Below are positions 38,776 through 48,526 of a DNA stretch of 58,312 nucleotides, piece by piece. The stretch comes from Bacteroidota bacterium (GTDB lineage Bacteria; Bacteroidota; Bacteroidia; Bacteroidales; JAGNHN01): NCBI GenBank assembly GCA_022710185.1, contig JAKLHK010000020.1, positions 1 through 58,312 of the forward strand. The letters run 5' to 3'. Each line of letters starts with the position of its first letter. Position 1 is the stretch's first letter. The notes under the pieces are model-generated. The model worked only from the letters and a program-made list of their open reading frames with translations, did no database searches and had not been told where the DNA came from. The translations under genes and the position numbers were made by a program.

Positions 38776-41241
38776 TTACGCGTTACGTTCTTCGTCCAAC
38801 TGTTTCAAATACTGTTCCAAACTCACCGGGTCCTTGAATTTCACTTCCCGGGCCTTGGACCCTTCGAATGGTCCCACGATCCCAGCAGCCTCCAGCTGGT
38901 CGATGAGGCGGCCCGCGCGGTTGTATCCCAGCTTGAGCTTGCGTTGCAACAGGGAGGTGGAGCCATGCTGGTGCTGGACGATCACCAGGGCCGCTTCTTC
39001 AAACAGCTCATCCCGGTCGCTGGGGTCCAGTTCCTTGTTGGTCTCATCGTTTTCGTCGAGGTATTCGGGGAGGTAGTGGGCATCGGGGTAGCCGCGCTGG
39101 GCCCCGATGAACTCTGTGACGCGTTCCACTTCAGGGGTATCCACGAAGGCACATTGAAGCCGGATCAGGTCGCTGCCTGTAGAAAGGAGCATATCCCCCC
39201 TGCCGATCAGGTGGTTGGCTCCCGTGGAATCGAGGATGGTACGGGAGTCGATCTGGGAGATCACCCGGAAGGCGATGCGGGCCGGGAAATTGGCCTTGAT
39301 GGTGCCGGTGATGATATTGGTGGAAGGGCGCTGGGTGGCAATTACCAGGTGGATGCCGATAGCCCGGGCGAGCTGGGCCAGGCGGGTCAGGGGGAGTTCC
39401 ACCTCCTTGCCCGCGGTCATGATCAGGTCGGCGAACTCGTCGATCACCACCACGATATAGGGAAGGAAGCGGTGCCCCTCGTTAGGGTTGAGCGTGCGGG
39501 TGAGGAATTTCTTGTTGTACTCCTTGATGTTCCTTACCTGTGCGGCATTCAGGAGGGTATACCGCATATCCATCTCTATACCCAGGGAATTGAGGGTACG
39601 GACCACACTGCGGGTATCGGTGATAATGGCTTCCTCGGAATCGGGGAGCTTGGCCAGAAAATGCCTTTCGATGCGTGAAAACAGGGTAAGCTCTACTTTT
39701 TTTGGATCTACCATCACAAACTTGAGCTCGGCCGGGTGTTTGCAGTAGAGCAGACTGGTGATGACGGCGTTGAGCCCCACGGACTTCCCCTGGCCGGTAG
39801 CTCCGGCCACCAGGAGGTGGGGCATGCGGGTCAGGTCGGCGATATAGCTCTCGTTCGAAATGGTTTTTCCCAGACCGATAGGCAGTTCCATCCCGCCCTG
39901 GAGGAAGCGTTCCGATCCAAGGATGGACTTGATGGATACCGTCTCAGGCTTCTGGTTGGGCACTTCTATGCCGATGGTCCCTTTGCCGGGAAGGGGGGCG
40001 ATAATACGAATACCGATAGCCGAAAGGCTGAGGGCGATGTCGTCGGCCAGGTTCTTGATTTTGGAGATACGGACCCCGGGCGAGGGGACGATTTCGTACA
40101 GGGTGATGGTAGGACCTATGGTCGCCTTGATCTTGTCGATCTGTATGCCGTAGCTGAGCAGGGTGCTGACAATACGTTCCTTGTTGGCTTTGAGCTCTGC
40201 CTCGTTCACTCCTGATTGCGGGCTGGCATATTCACTGAGCAGGTCGAGGGGTGGGCGCTGGTAGCTGGGCAGGTCGAGGGTCGGATCGTAGAGCGTGTCC
40301 AGGCCCATGTGACCGGCAGACGGCCGGTCAACGACAGGGCTCTCGGGCCGGGCCTGCTCCACGGTCATCTCAATGTCATCCTCCATAGGGGGCACCACAG
40401 GGAACGGTGCGGAAGAACTGTCCGTAAGGCTATCCCTTGTGGTAACGATGAACTCCACCGGTTCCCCATCATCCTCCTCTCCCTCCTCCTCATTCTCACC
40501 CTCATCCTGATTCTTATCCTCATCCTCCTCACCCATCTCTGCCGCCGCCAGGTCCCGTGCCAGGACATTGCCTGCCGGGTTCAGGGGCTCAGGGGGGAGT
40601 TGGGGCCGGGGTTTGCGGGCAAAGAGCTTTTCCCAGGGTATATCCCAGGAAGTGAGGAGGTAGGCCCCCAGGGCGAAACTCAGCAGGATGAACGTTCCGG
40701 GCGCACCCAGCAATTCCTGCAGCCACAAGGCCATTTGCATGCCGGTGCTGCCGCCAAAGAGGCTGAAACTGGTCTGTTGAAGGGCGAAGGCCAGGGTAGC
40801 TGACAACCATACCAAGCCGGCCAGGGCATGACGGGCGGTACGCGCCAGGGGCAGTACACTGATTCCGCTGACCAGGCGAAGGCCGGCCAGTACCAGCCAG
40901 GGCGGCAGCAGCAGGCTGGCCAGGCCGAAACCCTGCTTGATGAACACATATCCCATCCAATGCCCGAGACGACCTCCAATATTCTCGGGGATCTCGTGTC
41001 CGGAGCGGAAGGCATCGCCAAAGGCGATGCGTATACTGTCGTCATCCTTCCAGTGAAAAAGATAGCTGATAAGGGAGACCAGGAGGTAGGCGCCCAGGAA
41101 GATCAGGAAGAGGCCGATCGTCCGGCGGGAGCGTTCCGTACGGAGAAAGGCCATAAAGGGTCCCCGCTGGCGCTTACCCCGGGGCTTATTTTCTTCGGTT
41201 CGCAGGGTATTGCCCTGGGGCTTGCTGGGTGATGAAGGCAT
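38776..41241 (-). CDS. ftsK: DNA translocase FtsK/SpoIIIE
   Basis: 821 residues. Four N-terminal transmembrane segments, an acidic linker (EDEDKNQDEGENEEEGEEDD), the motor with Walker A GATGQGKSVGLN near residue 478 and Walker B YIVVVIDEFADLIM near 598, then the gamma DNA-reading winged helix (ALVIVQHQHGSTSLLQRKLKLGYNRAGRLIDQL). It moves chromosome ends at the division septum. I chose ATG 41241 instead of TTG 41262 because the TTG lies inside a perfect -7 box. Followed by lolA and DUF6787. Confidence 0.95.
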   Translation of the reverse strand: MPSSPSKPQGNTLRTEENKPRGKRQRGPFMAFLRTERSRRTIGLFLIFLGAYLLVSLISYLFHWKDDDSIRIAFGDAFRSGHEIPENIGGRLGHWMGYVFIKQGFGLASLLLPPWLVLAGLRLVSGISVLPLARTARHALAGLVWLSATLAFALQQTSFSLFGGSTGMQMALWLQELLGAPGTFILLSFALGAYLLTSWDIPWEKLFARKPRPQLPPEPLNPAGNVLARDLAAAEMGEEDEDKNQDEGENEEEGEEDDGEPVEFIVTTRDSLTDSSSAPFPVVPPMEDDIEMTVEQARPESPVVDRPSAGHMGLDTLYDPTLDLPSYQRPPLDLLSEYASPQSGVNEAELKANKERIVSTLLSYGIQIDKIKATIGPTITLYEIVPSPGVRISKIKNLADDIALSLSAIGIRIIAPLPGKGTIGIEVPNQKPETVSIKSILGSERFLQGGMELPIGLGKTISNESYIADLTRMPHLLVAGATGQGKSVGLNAVITSLLYCKHPAELKFVMVDPKKVELTLFSRIERHFLAKLPDSEEAIITDTRSVVRTLNSLGIEMDMRYTLLNAAQVRNIKEYNKKFLTRTLNPNEGHRFLPYIVVVIDEFADLIMTAGKEVELPLTRLAQLARAIGIHLVIATQRPSTNIITGTIKANFPARIAFRVISQIDSRTILDSTGANHLIGRGDMLLSTGSDLIRLQCAFVDTPEVERVTEFIGAQRGYPDAHYLPEYLDENDETNKELDPSDRDELFEEAALVIVQHQHGSTSLLQRKLKLGYNRAGRLIDQLEAAGIVGPFEGSKAREVKFKDPVSLEQYLKQLDEERNA

Positions 41242-41259
41242 CAGGGTTTTTCTTGCAGA

Positions 41260-41267
41260 CAAAAGTA
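41260..41267 (-). promoter_or_regulatory. -7 element TACTTTTG of ftsK-lolA-DUF6787
   Basis: Perfect TAnnTTTG on the minus strand, 18 bases before ATG 41241; it decides the ftsK start. Confidence 0.6.
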
Positions 41268-41301
41268 TGAAAAAGCAGGACGAGGGGATGCAAAGCCCGG
41301 A

Positions 41302-42765
41302 TCAGCCCAGTTCGAACCAGGGGCGGACCAAATCCGTTTTGTCTTCGGCTTCGTTCAGATGACGGAACTCGTTATTTCGCGGAATATACAGGTAGTCCGC
41401 GGCCCACGCCTTTCCATGGGTCGCCGTTTCCTCCACAGCCTGTGCGATAAACCGGATCTCGTCGTTGGTCATTGTTGGGTGTAAGGATATCCTCACCCAG
41501 CCCGGCTTCTCTGAGAGGTCGCCGTGGGTGATGCGGTCGGTTATTTCCTGCGAACGCTCATAGGAAACATCCAGCAGAAAATGGCCATAGGTGCCCGCAC
41601 AGGCGCATCCACCACGGGTCTGTATGCCGAAACGGTCGTTGAGCAGCTTGACCACCAGGTTGTAATGGAGTCCGTCGATGTAGAATGACAGGATACCCAG
41701 ACGGTGTTCCACGTTGTCAGCCAGGATATGTACCCCCGGGATCGCACGGAAAAGCCGGAAGGCCAGGGCCACCATCTCCTCCTCCCTCTTCCGTATATTC
41801 CCGACACCCATCTGCACTTTCAGATTGATTGCCAATGCGGTGCGTATCGCCTGCATAAATCCGGGGGTTCCCCCGTCTTCCCTGGCCTCGATATCATCGA
41901 TGTATTTGTAGCCTCCCCAGGGGTTGGTCCAGTCCACCGTACCCCCTCCGGGCTGGTCAGGGGTTTCGTTGTGGTACAGGCTGGCGTCGAAGATAAGTAC
42001 GCCGGAGGACCCGGGCCCGCCCAGAAATTTATGGGGCGAGAAATAGATGGCGTCGAGCTTCTGCATCGGATCTGCCGGATGCATGTCAATGGTGACGTAA
42101 GGAGCAGAAGCGGCGAAATCAACAAAGCAAAGCCCTCCGAACTCATGCATCAGGGCCGCCATCTCATGGTAAGGGGTCTCTATCCCCGTAACATTGGAAC
42201 AGGCGGTGAATGCGCCGATCTTCAGCTTGCGGTGACGGTGTTTCTCCAGTACTTGGCGGAGGTAGTCCAGGTCGACCAGCAACTCCTTGTCAGGCATCAG
42301 CTGAACCACATCAGCCACGGTCTCGAACCAGGAGGTATGGTTGCTGTGGTGTTCCATATGGGTCACGAAGACCACCGGACGGTCCTCGTCGGGCAGGCAG
42401 TGTTTTCCGATAGGCCTCAGACAGGGCTTGAGGCCCAGGATTCGCTGAAATTTGTTCACTACCCCCGTCATTCCGAATCCGCTGGTAATGATGACATCCT
42501 CGGGCCCGGCGTTGACGTGCTGCTTGATAAGCCTGTGCGCCAGGTGGTACGACTTGGTCATTAGGGTACCCGTTTCGCTGGTTTCCGTATGAGTATTCCC
42601 CAGGTAGGGCCCGAAGGTGTTTACCATACGGTCCTCGATGGGAGCGTAAAGCCTCCCGCTGGCGATCCAGTCGGCATACACCATGCGGCGTGGGCCGTAA
42701 GGGGTGGTAAACACCAGGTCATGACCAACAATGAGCTCACGGAAAGGCCTGAAATACTCCTCCAT
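41302..42765 (-). CDS. Class-V aminotransferase / cysteine-desulfurase-like enzyme
   Basis: 487 residues. PLP-fold motifs: VYADWIASGRLYAP, GPEDVIITSGFGMTGVVN, THMEHHSNHTSWFE, CFVDFAASAPYVTID and the Schiff-base lysine in FSPHKFLGGPGSSG near residue 246. GGCACAGTYGH near 386 holds cysteines in the loop where desulfurases have the active one. It may act on cysteine or a related beta-substituted amino acid; it lacks SufS operon partners. The protein at 35232 is a rearranged paralogue, and ftsK-lolA lies between them. Promoter at 42785. Confidence 0.83.
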   Translation of the reverse strand: MEEYFRPFRELIVGHDLVFTTPYGPRRMVYADWIASGRLYAPIEDRMVNTFGPYLGNTHTETSETGTLMTKSYHLAHRLIKQHVNAGPEDVIITSGFGMTGVVNKFQRILGLKPCLRPIGKHCLPDEDRPVVFVTHMEHHSNHTSWFETVADVVQLMPDKELLVDLDYLRQVLEKHRHRKLKIGAFTACSNVTGIETPYHEMAALMHEFGGLCFVDFAASAPYVTIDMHPADPMQKLDAIYFSPHKFLGGPGSSGVLIFDASLYHNETPDQPGGGTVDWTNPWGGYKYIDDIEAREDGGTPGFMQAIRTALAINLKVQMGVGNIRKREEEMVALAFRLFRAIPGVHILADNVEHRLGILSFYIDGLHYNLVVKLLNDRFGIQTRGGCACAGTYGHFLLDVSYERSQEITDRITHGDLSEKPGWVRISLHPTMTNDEIRFIAQAVEETATHGKAWAADYLYIPRNNEFRHLNEAEDKTDLVRPWFELG

Positions 42766-42784
42766 AGGTCGCGGAATGTTCCGG

Positions 42785-42816
42785 CAAAGGTAACAAGCCC
42801 CGTGGAATTGTTAAAA
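42785..42816 (-). promoter_or_regulatory. Promoter of the 41302-42765 gene
   Basis: TACCTTTG at 42785-42792, preceded after 20 bases by TTTT (42813-42816), close to the -33 TTTG. Nineteen bases from box to ATG. Confidence 0.55.
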
Positions 42817-42864
42817 GTCATTAAATTGAATCCCTGAACCAGCCGGTGAGCCGTCAACATATCG

Positions 42865-42872
42865 TATTTTTG
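42865..42872 (+). promoter_or_regulatory. -7 element TATTTTTG of the C40 peptidase
   Basis: Perfect TAnnTTTG four bases before the GTG start, suggesting a leaderless mRNA. Confidence 0.55.
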
Positions 42873-42876
42873 CCGC

Positions 42877-43461
42877 GTGAGATTTCCTCTGCTGATTATT
42901 ATTTCCCTGCTCCTGACTTCCCGTGCCTTCGCTCAACCCGTGGCCGGAGCAGGCTTGCTGAACCTGCAGGCCTCATTGCATGATACAGACAGCTTTGCTA
43001 CCGAAGCCACCGGCGCGGGTATAGCTGCCGACAGCATTTCCTACGATCCGCTCAGCCTGCACATCGACAGCATGATTGCCTTCGGAAAGACCCTGCTGGG
43101 CAAACCCTACCGCTATCGTGGCGCCGCTCCATGGCCCATGGATTGCAGTGGTTATGTGAACCTTATCTTTTCGCGTTTCGGGTATTCCCTGCCCCGCTCC
43201 AGCCGCGACATCGCCAGGGCGGTTCCCGAGGTAAACCTGAAAGAGATCCGCCGCGGCGACCTGCTCTTTTTCCGAGGAAGGAACAGCGGCAGCCCGGGTG
43301 TCGGCCATGTGGGCATCGTTTTCGATGTCACACCCGAGGGTATCCTTATGATCCACAGTTCCACCAGCCGTGGAATCGTGATTGAAAACATTTCCAACCT
43401 GGCTTATTACCAGCGCAGGCTGGTCAAGGCCGGAAGGCCAGATTTCCGCATCAGCAGCTAA
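42877..43461 (+). CDS. NlpC/P60 (C40) peptidoglycan peptidase, secreted
   Basis: 194 residues, GTG start at 42877, signal peptide FPLLIIISLLLTSRAFAQ. C40 triad: Cys in MDCSGYVNLIF, His in GHVGIVFD and a polar/His residue in MIHSSTSRG. The opening GKTLLGKPYRYRGAAPWPMDCSG is typical. Cuts gamma-D-Glu-diaminopimelate bonds in wall peptides. No internal Met near the start would keep the signal peptide, so GTG is well supported; its distance of four bases from a -7 box is odd. A 21-base gap separates it from the following membrane gene. Confidence 0.88.
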   Translation: MRFPLLIIISLLLTSRAFAQPVAGAGLLNLQASLHDTDSFATEATGAGIAADSISYDPLSLHIDSMIAFGKTLLGKPYRYRGAAPWPMDCSGYVNLIFSRFGYSLPRSSRDIARAVPEVNLKEIRRGDLLFFRGRNSGSPGVGHVGIVFDVTPEGILMIHSSTSRGIVIENISNLAYYQRRLVKAGRPDFRISS

Positions 43462-43482
43462 GGCCCCTTCAGGGCTGCACCC

Positions 43483-45072
43483 ATGAGCCTTTACCGGCGA
43501 GAAATACTGCCCCAGGGCCTCCTGCTGCCGCTAAGCCTGGTGAGCACTCTGCTTTTGCTCCTTACCTTCTTCAGTGCTATGCGTCCCGAGGCCTTTTGGT
43601 GGCTTTTCTCCTCCGATGCCCTCTACCTGCCTGCCATGTACCGCGACTGGTTCATCGACGGCCGGGGGATCCAGGGCTGGCATTTCAACCCCAGCCCGAA
43701 CTTCTTGCCAGACATGCCGGTATACTTCATCCTGATGTGGATCACGGGAGGAAACATCATTGCCAGCACTTCGCTCTATGGCATACTCCAGTATGCCGCC
43801 ATAATCCTGCTCTTTCACCAGATCGTTATGCGCTACAGCGATACCCGGACCGCCCGCCGCATCACGGCACTGGGCAATCTGCTGCTGGCCCTGCTGCTCA
43901 TCAGCCCCATAAGGGAAGGCTTCCTCTTCCTGGGCTTCTACCTCCTGATCAACGCATACCACAGCAGCGTACTGCTCTTTGGCATGGCCGGCTTTCTGCT
44001 TTTTCAAGACTTCGTGCTCAGGGGCGGGTTTTGGAGACTGGGGATACTGTTCCTGATGACCTTGCTGGCTGTTGTGAGCGACCAGATTAATCTGGTCACC
44101 GTGGTGTTCCCCATTGCCGGCACCAGTGCCCTGTCCTTCCGGCTTCCTTTTCCACGGCGCAGGATGCTGATGGCTGGAGCGGCGGCACTGCTGGCAGGAA
44201 GCGGGGGCCTCTGGGCATTTCGTGAATTGAACACCCTGACTACCATCCACTTCGACCTTCCGCACAAAATCTTTCTTTACGAGGAGATGTGGATTGCCGG
44301 ACGGCGAATGTTGGTCGACCTGTACGAAGTGATTAATGATGCAAACCTTGACAGTGTACTGGTGCTGGGGGCGTTGTCCGCGCTGCTGCTGACCTTTGCT
44401 GCCGCACTCCGGTCCGTCTTCCGGGGAAAGGGATCGGAGATCTGGGCTCTCTACTGGATCTTCGCAGCCTTCTTCAGCGCCGGGGTACTTGCCGCCCCGG
44501 TAATCAACGGGAACTACTCCAGTTTCGACTGTCTGAGGTATAATATCTATCCCTTGTATCTGGGCCTGCTTAACCTCCCCTTTCTGCTCCATCGCAGGCG
44601 CTGGTTCAGAGGAAACCCGGGGCAATTCGCCTTTGCGGGCCTGCTGGGCCTGGTTCTGATCGTCGTGGCCTCGCATTTCTCATGGCAGGGGCTGAAGGAT
44701 TTCCCGCATACTTATCCTGAGCGGGCCAGGGCCGTGGATGAGGCTGCGGGAAGCCGGGGCTTGCGCTTTGGGGTAGGCACCTACTGGGAGGCCAAGTTCA
44801 TCACGCAATTCTCACGTAAGGATCTCAGGATCTACGCCGTCCATCCCAACCTCAACAAGTATTACCATGTGACCAACGAGCATTGGTACCATGAGGAAGC
44901 AGCCGAATTTACTTTTGTGGTAGCCCCTGATGCAGAGCGCCATACCATGGATACACTCTTTGGTGAAGGAAAGGTGGTGGCTGTTGACGAGGTTCCGGGC
45001 TTTTTTATTGTCCCTTCCTTCCGTTATGCTCAGGATCGCTGGGAGCCGCTGCCTGTGGTACATAACTACTAA
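43483..45072 (+). CDS. Polytopic membrane protein, possibly GT-C glycosyltransferase-like
   Basis: 529 residues with about 10-11 transmembrane helices. The first loop has SSDALYLPAMYRDWFIDGRGIQGWHFNPSPNFLPDMPVYF, with acidic and aromatic residues as in GT-C enzymes, and a soluble C-terminal part after residue 410. No known motif confirms an enzyme. It follows the C40 peptidase by 21 bases. Members of this kind occur in Bacteroidota as hypotheticals. Function unknown. Confidence 0.65.
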   Translation: MSLYRREILPQGLLLPLSLVSTLLLLLTFFSAMRPEAFWWLFSSDALYLPAMYRDWFIDGRGIQGWHFNPSPNFLPDMPVYFILMWITGGNIIASTSLYGILQYAAIILLFHQIVMRYSDTRTARRITALGNLLLALLLISPIREGFLFLGFYLLINAYHSSVLLFGMAGFLLFQDFVLRGGFWRLGILFLMTLLAVVSDQINLVTVVFPIAGTSALSFRLPFPRRRMLMAGAAALLAGSGGLWAFRELNTLTTIHFDLPHKIFLYEEMWIAGRRMLVDLYEVINDANLDSVLVLGALSALLLTFAAALRSVFRGKGSEIWALYWIFAAFFSAGVLAAPVINGNYSSFDCLRYNIYPLYLGLLNLPFLLHRRRWFRGNPGQFAFAGLLGLVLIVVASHFSWQGLKDFPHTYPERARAVDEAAGSRGLRFGVGTYWEAKFITQFSRKDLRIYAVHPNLNKYYHVTNEHWYHEEAAEFTFVVAPDAERHTMDTLFGEGKVVAVDEVPGFFIVPSFRYAQDRWEPLPVVHNY

Positions 45073-45194
45073 TGGAGCGGAGGGTATCCTGTCTGAGCGC
45101 TAATTGGTCGGATGGTGATGCCAGTCTTTAGTCACAGCATCTGAGGCTAAAACACTAAATACTGACATACAGAATGTTAGCAATCAAATAGCCG

Positions 45195-45221
45195 TTATTA
45201 TCCGTTACTTTCTGATAATAA
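45195..45221. terminator. Possible bidirectional terminator hairpin
   Basis: TTATTATC / GATAATAA inverted repeat (8 bp, 11-base loop) between two convergent genes. AT-rich and without a strong T-run, so weak evidence. Confidence 0.35.
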
Positions 45222-45234
45222 AGGAATTAGATTA

Positions 45235-48200
45235 CTAATCCCCGGTAGCCATCCTTAAGTTGGAAACTTCCAGGTTTCCGCCTTCAGGATACAGCCCAAT
45301 CCAATCGTTGTCAGCATCATACCATTTGTATTGGCTGCTGACGCGGACCACGATCTGCTGGGGTTCTGCGGAGGCAGGGACTTTGAACACTATGCCACCG
45401 TTCTTCTGCTTGCCCTTGCCGTAGTTCAGAAACACCTTGAGGGGTTCTGTCCCGGCATTGCGGCCTGAAATAAGGATATAGGTGGTTTTACGCTGGCGGG
45501 GATCCAGGGGCTTGAAGGGGAAGCGGGCCTCTTTCCTGGCTTCGATACTCATCTGCACTTCACTGAGCTCCAACACCAGATGCTCCTCGAGGTACCTGTT
45601 GATAGTCAGCAGCATTTGCGCGGGATGACTTTCCTCGGGCATCACCCCGGCCGCTTCCCGGTATTTTGCGATGGCCTCATCGATCACCCTGCGTTCCCAG
45701 ATTTTATCTGCATCCGCCACCAGGGCATTATAACGTTCTTTCCTTTCCGCACGCTCAGCCGCATAGAGCAGGCTAAGGCGTGCAGCCTCATCGCGGGCAT
45801 AGCTTTCCGGTGGTTGGAGCGTGGCAGCCGCCTCGTAGTTTAGTATGGCCCCTGCCAGGTCGCCCTGATCCCTCAAGGCATCCGCCTTGACGATCAGCTC
45901 CTTGTATTCCTGCTCTTTGCGAGCACGTTCCCCTATGCGCTGGGTGATTTGTTGTACCTGATCGGCGGGGTATGGCTGCGCCGGTTTCAGTACAGCAGCC
46001 TGTTTGAAGGCCTCCAGGGCATCCACCTCGTTGGAGAGCTTCAAGAGGGAATCCCCCCTGGCGATGAGCATGGCATAAGCTTTTTCCTCAGCCGCATTGC
46101 GGCTGATCTTCTGGGATATTTTCTGCTCCAGGTCCTGGGCTTCGGCACTTCCAGGCATCACCCCCAGCGCGGTGGAGACTGCGCGCCGGGCCTTTTCCAG
46201 CTCCCCGCTTTCCAGTCCCTGCCGGGCTTCCTGCAGGGCTATACGGTAGGCGTTAGCCTTGTCGGCAGCGTCTCTGGCATTGTTTCTGGCCTGCCCGAGT
46301 TTTTCTGATGCTGAAGGATCCCCGGGCTGGTTCTCCAGGGCCTCGGTAAACGCCACGACCGCGCTTTCCCAATTCTGCTCGTCCATCGCGGCATTTCCCC
46401 GGGCCATGGCCGAGGCATAAGCTTTAGCTTTGGCATCGGCCTCCGACTGGGCTTTCATCGCCGATTCTAGCCCAGAGCGCACATCCTCCCCATCTTCCAG
46501 GGCCTGCGCCTCCCGGTAGGCCGCAATGGCTTCGTCAAGGCTGCCCATAGCCGCAAGGCGTGCGGCCTCGACCATCAAACCAGCCCTGCGGGTCTGGATA
46601 TCCTGCCTGGCCACCAGGTCCTCAATGGCCGCAATTTTTCCGGGAATGCCGGCATCCCCGGGCCGCATCCCCAGGGCAGCCCGGTAATGTCCTATCGCCT
46701 CTGCATAGCGGCGCTCATTCGCCGCCTGGCTGGCTTTATCCAGCAGCTGCCTGAACTGAGCCTCTTCCCTGGCCTGTGTCGATTCAAGTGCTCCAAGATC
46801 TGCCAGCAGCCTGCCAACCTCCTTATCCTCGGGAGCCAGTACCCGGGCTTCGTTGATCAGCGTTCGCGCTCCGGCAGCATCCTTCTTCCCCAGAGCAAGC
46901 CGGGCGTCGCGGATCAGAGCGCTCAGTCGCTCCGATCTCCCTTGCTGCGCGCGGAGGAGTTCCTCGGCAATGGATAGCTTGTCGGTAGCTTGCTTATCGC
47001 CAGGAATCACTTGCAGTGCCAGGGTGTAGCTCGTAACCGCATCGGTGGCATTGCCAAGCGCCATATCCTCATCCCCTTCCGCGATCAGTTTTTCGAAGCG
47101 TTCCCTGCTGCGGGCCTCCTCCCTGTAGAGCCTCGAGGCTTCATCCCTTCTGCGTAAGGCATATTCATCCCCTGGCTTGGCCGTCAAGGCCCTGCCATAG
47201 GCCGCCTCGGCCTCCCTCCAGCGGCCGGCCTCGAAGTGGCGGTCCGCCTGCTGGACATGGCCATCATACTCTGCCGTGCCTCCATCACCCTGGAAAATAT
47301 CGGTGATGTGACGGATCTGTTCCATGGGATAAGCTTCCTGCGGCTTGAGCTTGCGTGCGCTGCGGTAGGCAGCCAGCGCCTCCTCATAGTTCCGCCCGTC
47401 GCGCAGGCGGTCCGCAGAGGCAATCAGTCCGGTGTATTCCTTGTCGCGTGCCTGGGACCGTACTTTCAACGCTTCGATGCGTTTCTCCAGTGTCGCATCC
47501 CCGGGCATAAACAACCCGGCCTGTTCCAGGTCAGCGATGGCCTGGCCCAGGTTGCCCTCCTTTTCCCATTTCTCTGCGCTGGCCAGGAGCACATCAACCA
47601 TCATGCGGTTGGCCTCGGCTGCCTGAAGCGCCTGGGCTATGGCCTCCAGCTGCCGGGTGGGATGCGGGGCATTGGGCTTGAACGTAAGTGCCTGACGATA
47701 GACTTTTTCTGCACTGGAAAAGTCACCTTCCTTAAAGAACTGATCGGCGGTACGCACGGCAAGGTCGAAATCAGCGTTCAGTTTCTGGTTCCTTTGCATG
47801 CTGGCATCGCATTCGGCGATCATACGGGTATAATAAGCCTCGTCGCTATAGGCTGACCGCAGGCTTTCCGGCCATGAGGTGCTGGCCAGGCGGTACGACT
47901 CCCTGGCCGAGGCCGTACTGCCTTCAGCGAAGCTCTTGTCTGCTGCTGTCCGGAAATGACGTTCCTTGGCACGGAATTGCTCCAGCCGGTCTTCAACCAG
48001 CTTACGCAAACCGGAGAGGCTGGTACCGGCCTCGTTGACCGGCATGGGAAGGTCTGTCGCCTTCACCGCGCCACCGATCACCTCCAGCCGTTCCTCGGCC
48101 CCCCGGGGATCCTTGTCGCTTAGCCCGGTGATGCGGGGCAGCAGTGCCAGGGAATAGTTCAGGGGCTGGGTCAGGGGAAGGGCAGCCTCCATCACAGCCT

Positions 48201-48462
48201 CATAGGTCCTGCAGCCCTCCATACTGATGCTCAGGGGATAGGAACCCGCTTCGGGCAATGTGATCACGAAGCGCCCCGAAGGATCGGCAGGTACGGTAGA
48301 CCTGGCAGACCCTTCGCCCCAACGGAGCACGGCCCTTTCTGCAGGTTTGCCAAAGGCAGTGACCTCCAGCCGGACCACCCCCTGGGACCAGAGACGCTGC
48401 GGCAGGGCCAGGCACACGGAGGCCAGGAAACACAGATAAATCAGGGGTAATATCTTTTTCAT
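45235..48462 (-). CDS. Giant TPR protein, secreted, with N-terminal Ig-like and C-terminal beta domain
   Basis: 1075 residues. Signal peptide (ILPLIYLCFLASVCLALPQ) and a carboxypeptidase-regulatory-like domain (VRLEVTAFGKPAERAVLRWG...GRFVITLPEAGSYPL), then about 20 TPR-like helical pairs from residue 150 to 940, each with A-x-Y-R-x-A(L) and L-K-P-x-x-x-Y/P. The last 130 residues are beta-rich (KTTYILISGRNAGTEPLKVFLNYG ... PASAEPQQIVVRVSSQYKWYD). Such long periplasmic TPR proteins are scaffolds; the partner is unknown. It stands 64 bases behind the LolD-like ATPase and DUF5916 genes, so could form one transcript. Confidence 0.8.
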   Translation of the reverse strand: MKKILPLIYLCFLASVCLALPQRLWSQGVVRLEVTAFGKPAERAVLRWGEGSARSTVPADPSGRFVITLPEAGSYPLSISMEGCRTYEAVMEAALPLTQPLNYSLALLPRITGLSDKDPRGAEERLEVIGGAVKATDLPMPVNEAGTSLSGLRKLVEDRLEQFRAKERHFRTAADKSFAEGSTASARESYRLASTSWPESLRSAYSDEAYYTRMIAECDASMQRNQKLNADFDLAVRTADQFFKEGDFSSAEKVYRQALTFKPNAPHPTRQLEAIAQALQAAEANRMMVDVLLASAEKWEKEGNLGQAIADLEQAGLFMPGDATLEKRIEALKVRSQARDKEYTGLIASADRLRDGRNYEEALAAYRSARKLKPQEAYPMEQIRHITDIFQGDGGTAEYDGHVQQADRHFEAGRWREAEAAYGRALTAKPGDEYALRRRDEASRLYREEARSRERFEKLIAEGDEDMALGNATDAVTSYTLALQVIPGDKQATDKLSIAEELLRAQQGRSERLSALIRDARLALGKKDAAGARTLINEARVLAPEDKEVGRLLADLGALESTQAREEAQFRQLLDKASQAANERRYAEAIGHYRAALGMRPGDAGIPGKIAAIEDLVARQDIQTRRAGLMVEAARLAAMGSLDEAIAAYREAQALEDGEDVRSGLESAMKAQSEADAKAKAYASAMARGNAAMDEQNWESAVVAFTEALENQPGDPSASEKLGQARNNARDAADKANAYRIALQEARQGLESGELEKARRAVSTALGVMPGSAEAQDLEQKISQKISRNAAEEKAYAMLIARGDSLLKLSNEVDALEAFKQAAVLKPAQPYPADQVQQITQRIGERARKEQEYKELIVKADALRDQGDLAGAILNYEAAATLQPPESYARDEAARLSLLYAAERAERKERYNALVADADKIWERRVIDEAIAKYREAAGVMPEESHPAQMLLTINRYLEEHLVLELSEVQMSIEARKEARFPFKPLDPRQRKTTYILISGRNAGTEPLKVFLNYGKGKQKNGGIVFKVPASAEPQQIVVRVSSQYKWYDADNDWIGLYPEGGNLEVSNLRMATGD

Positions 48463-48526
48463 TCAGAATAGCAGGAGATTGTCATTAACGGAAACATAAC
48501 GGCAGCCGGGCACGAAGATTATCCGG

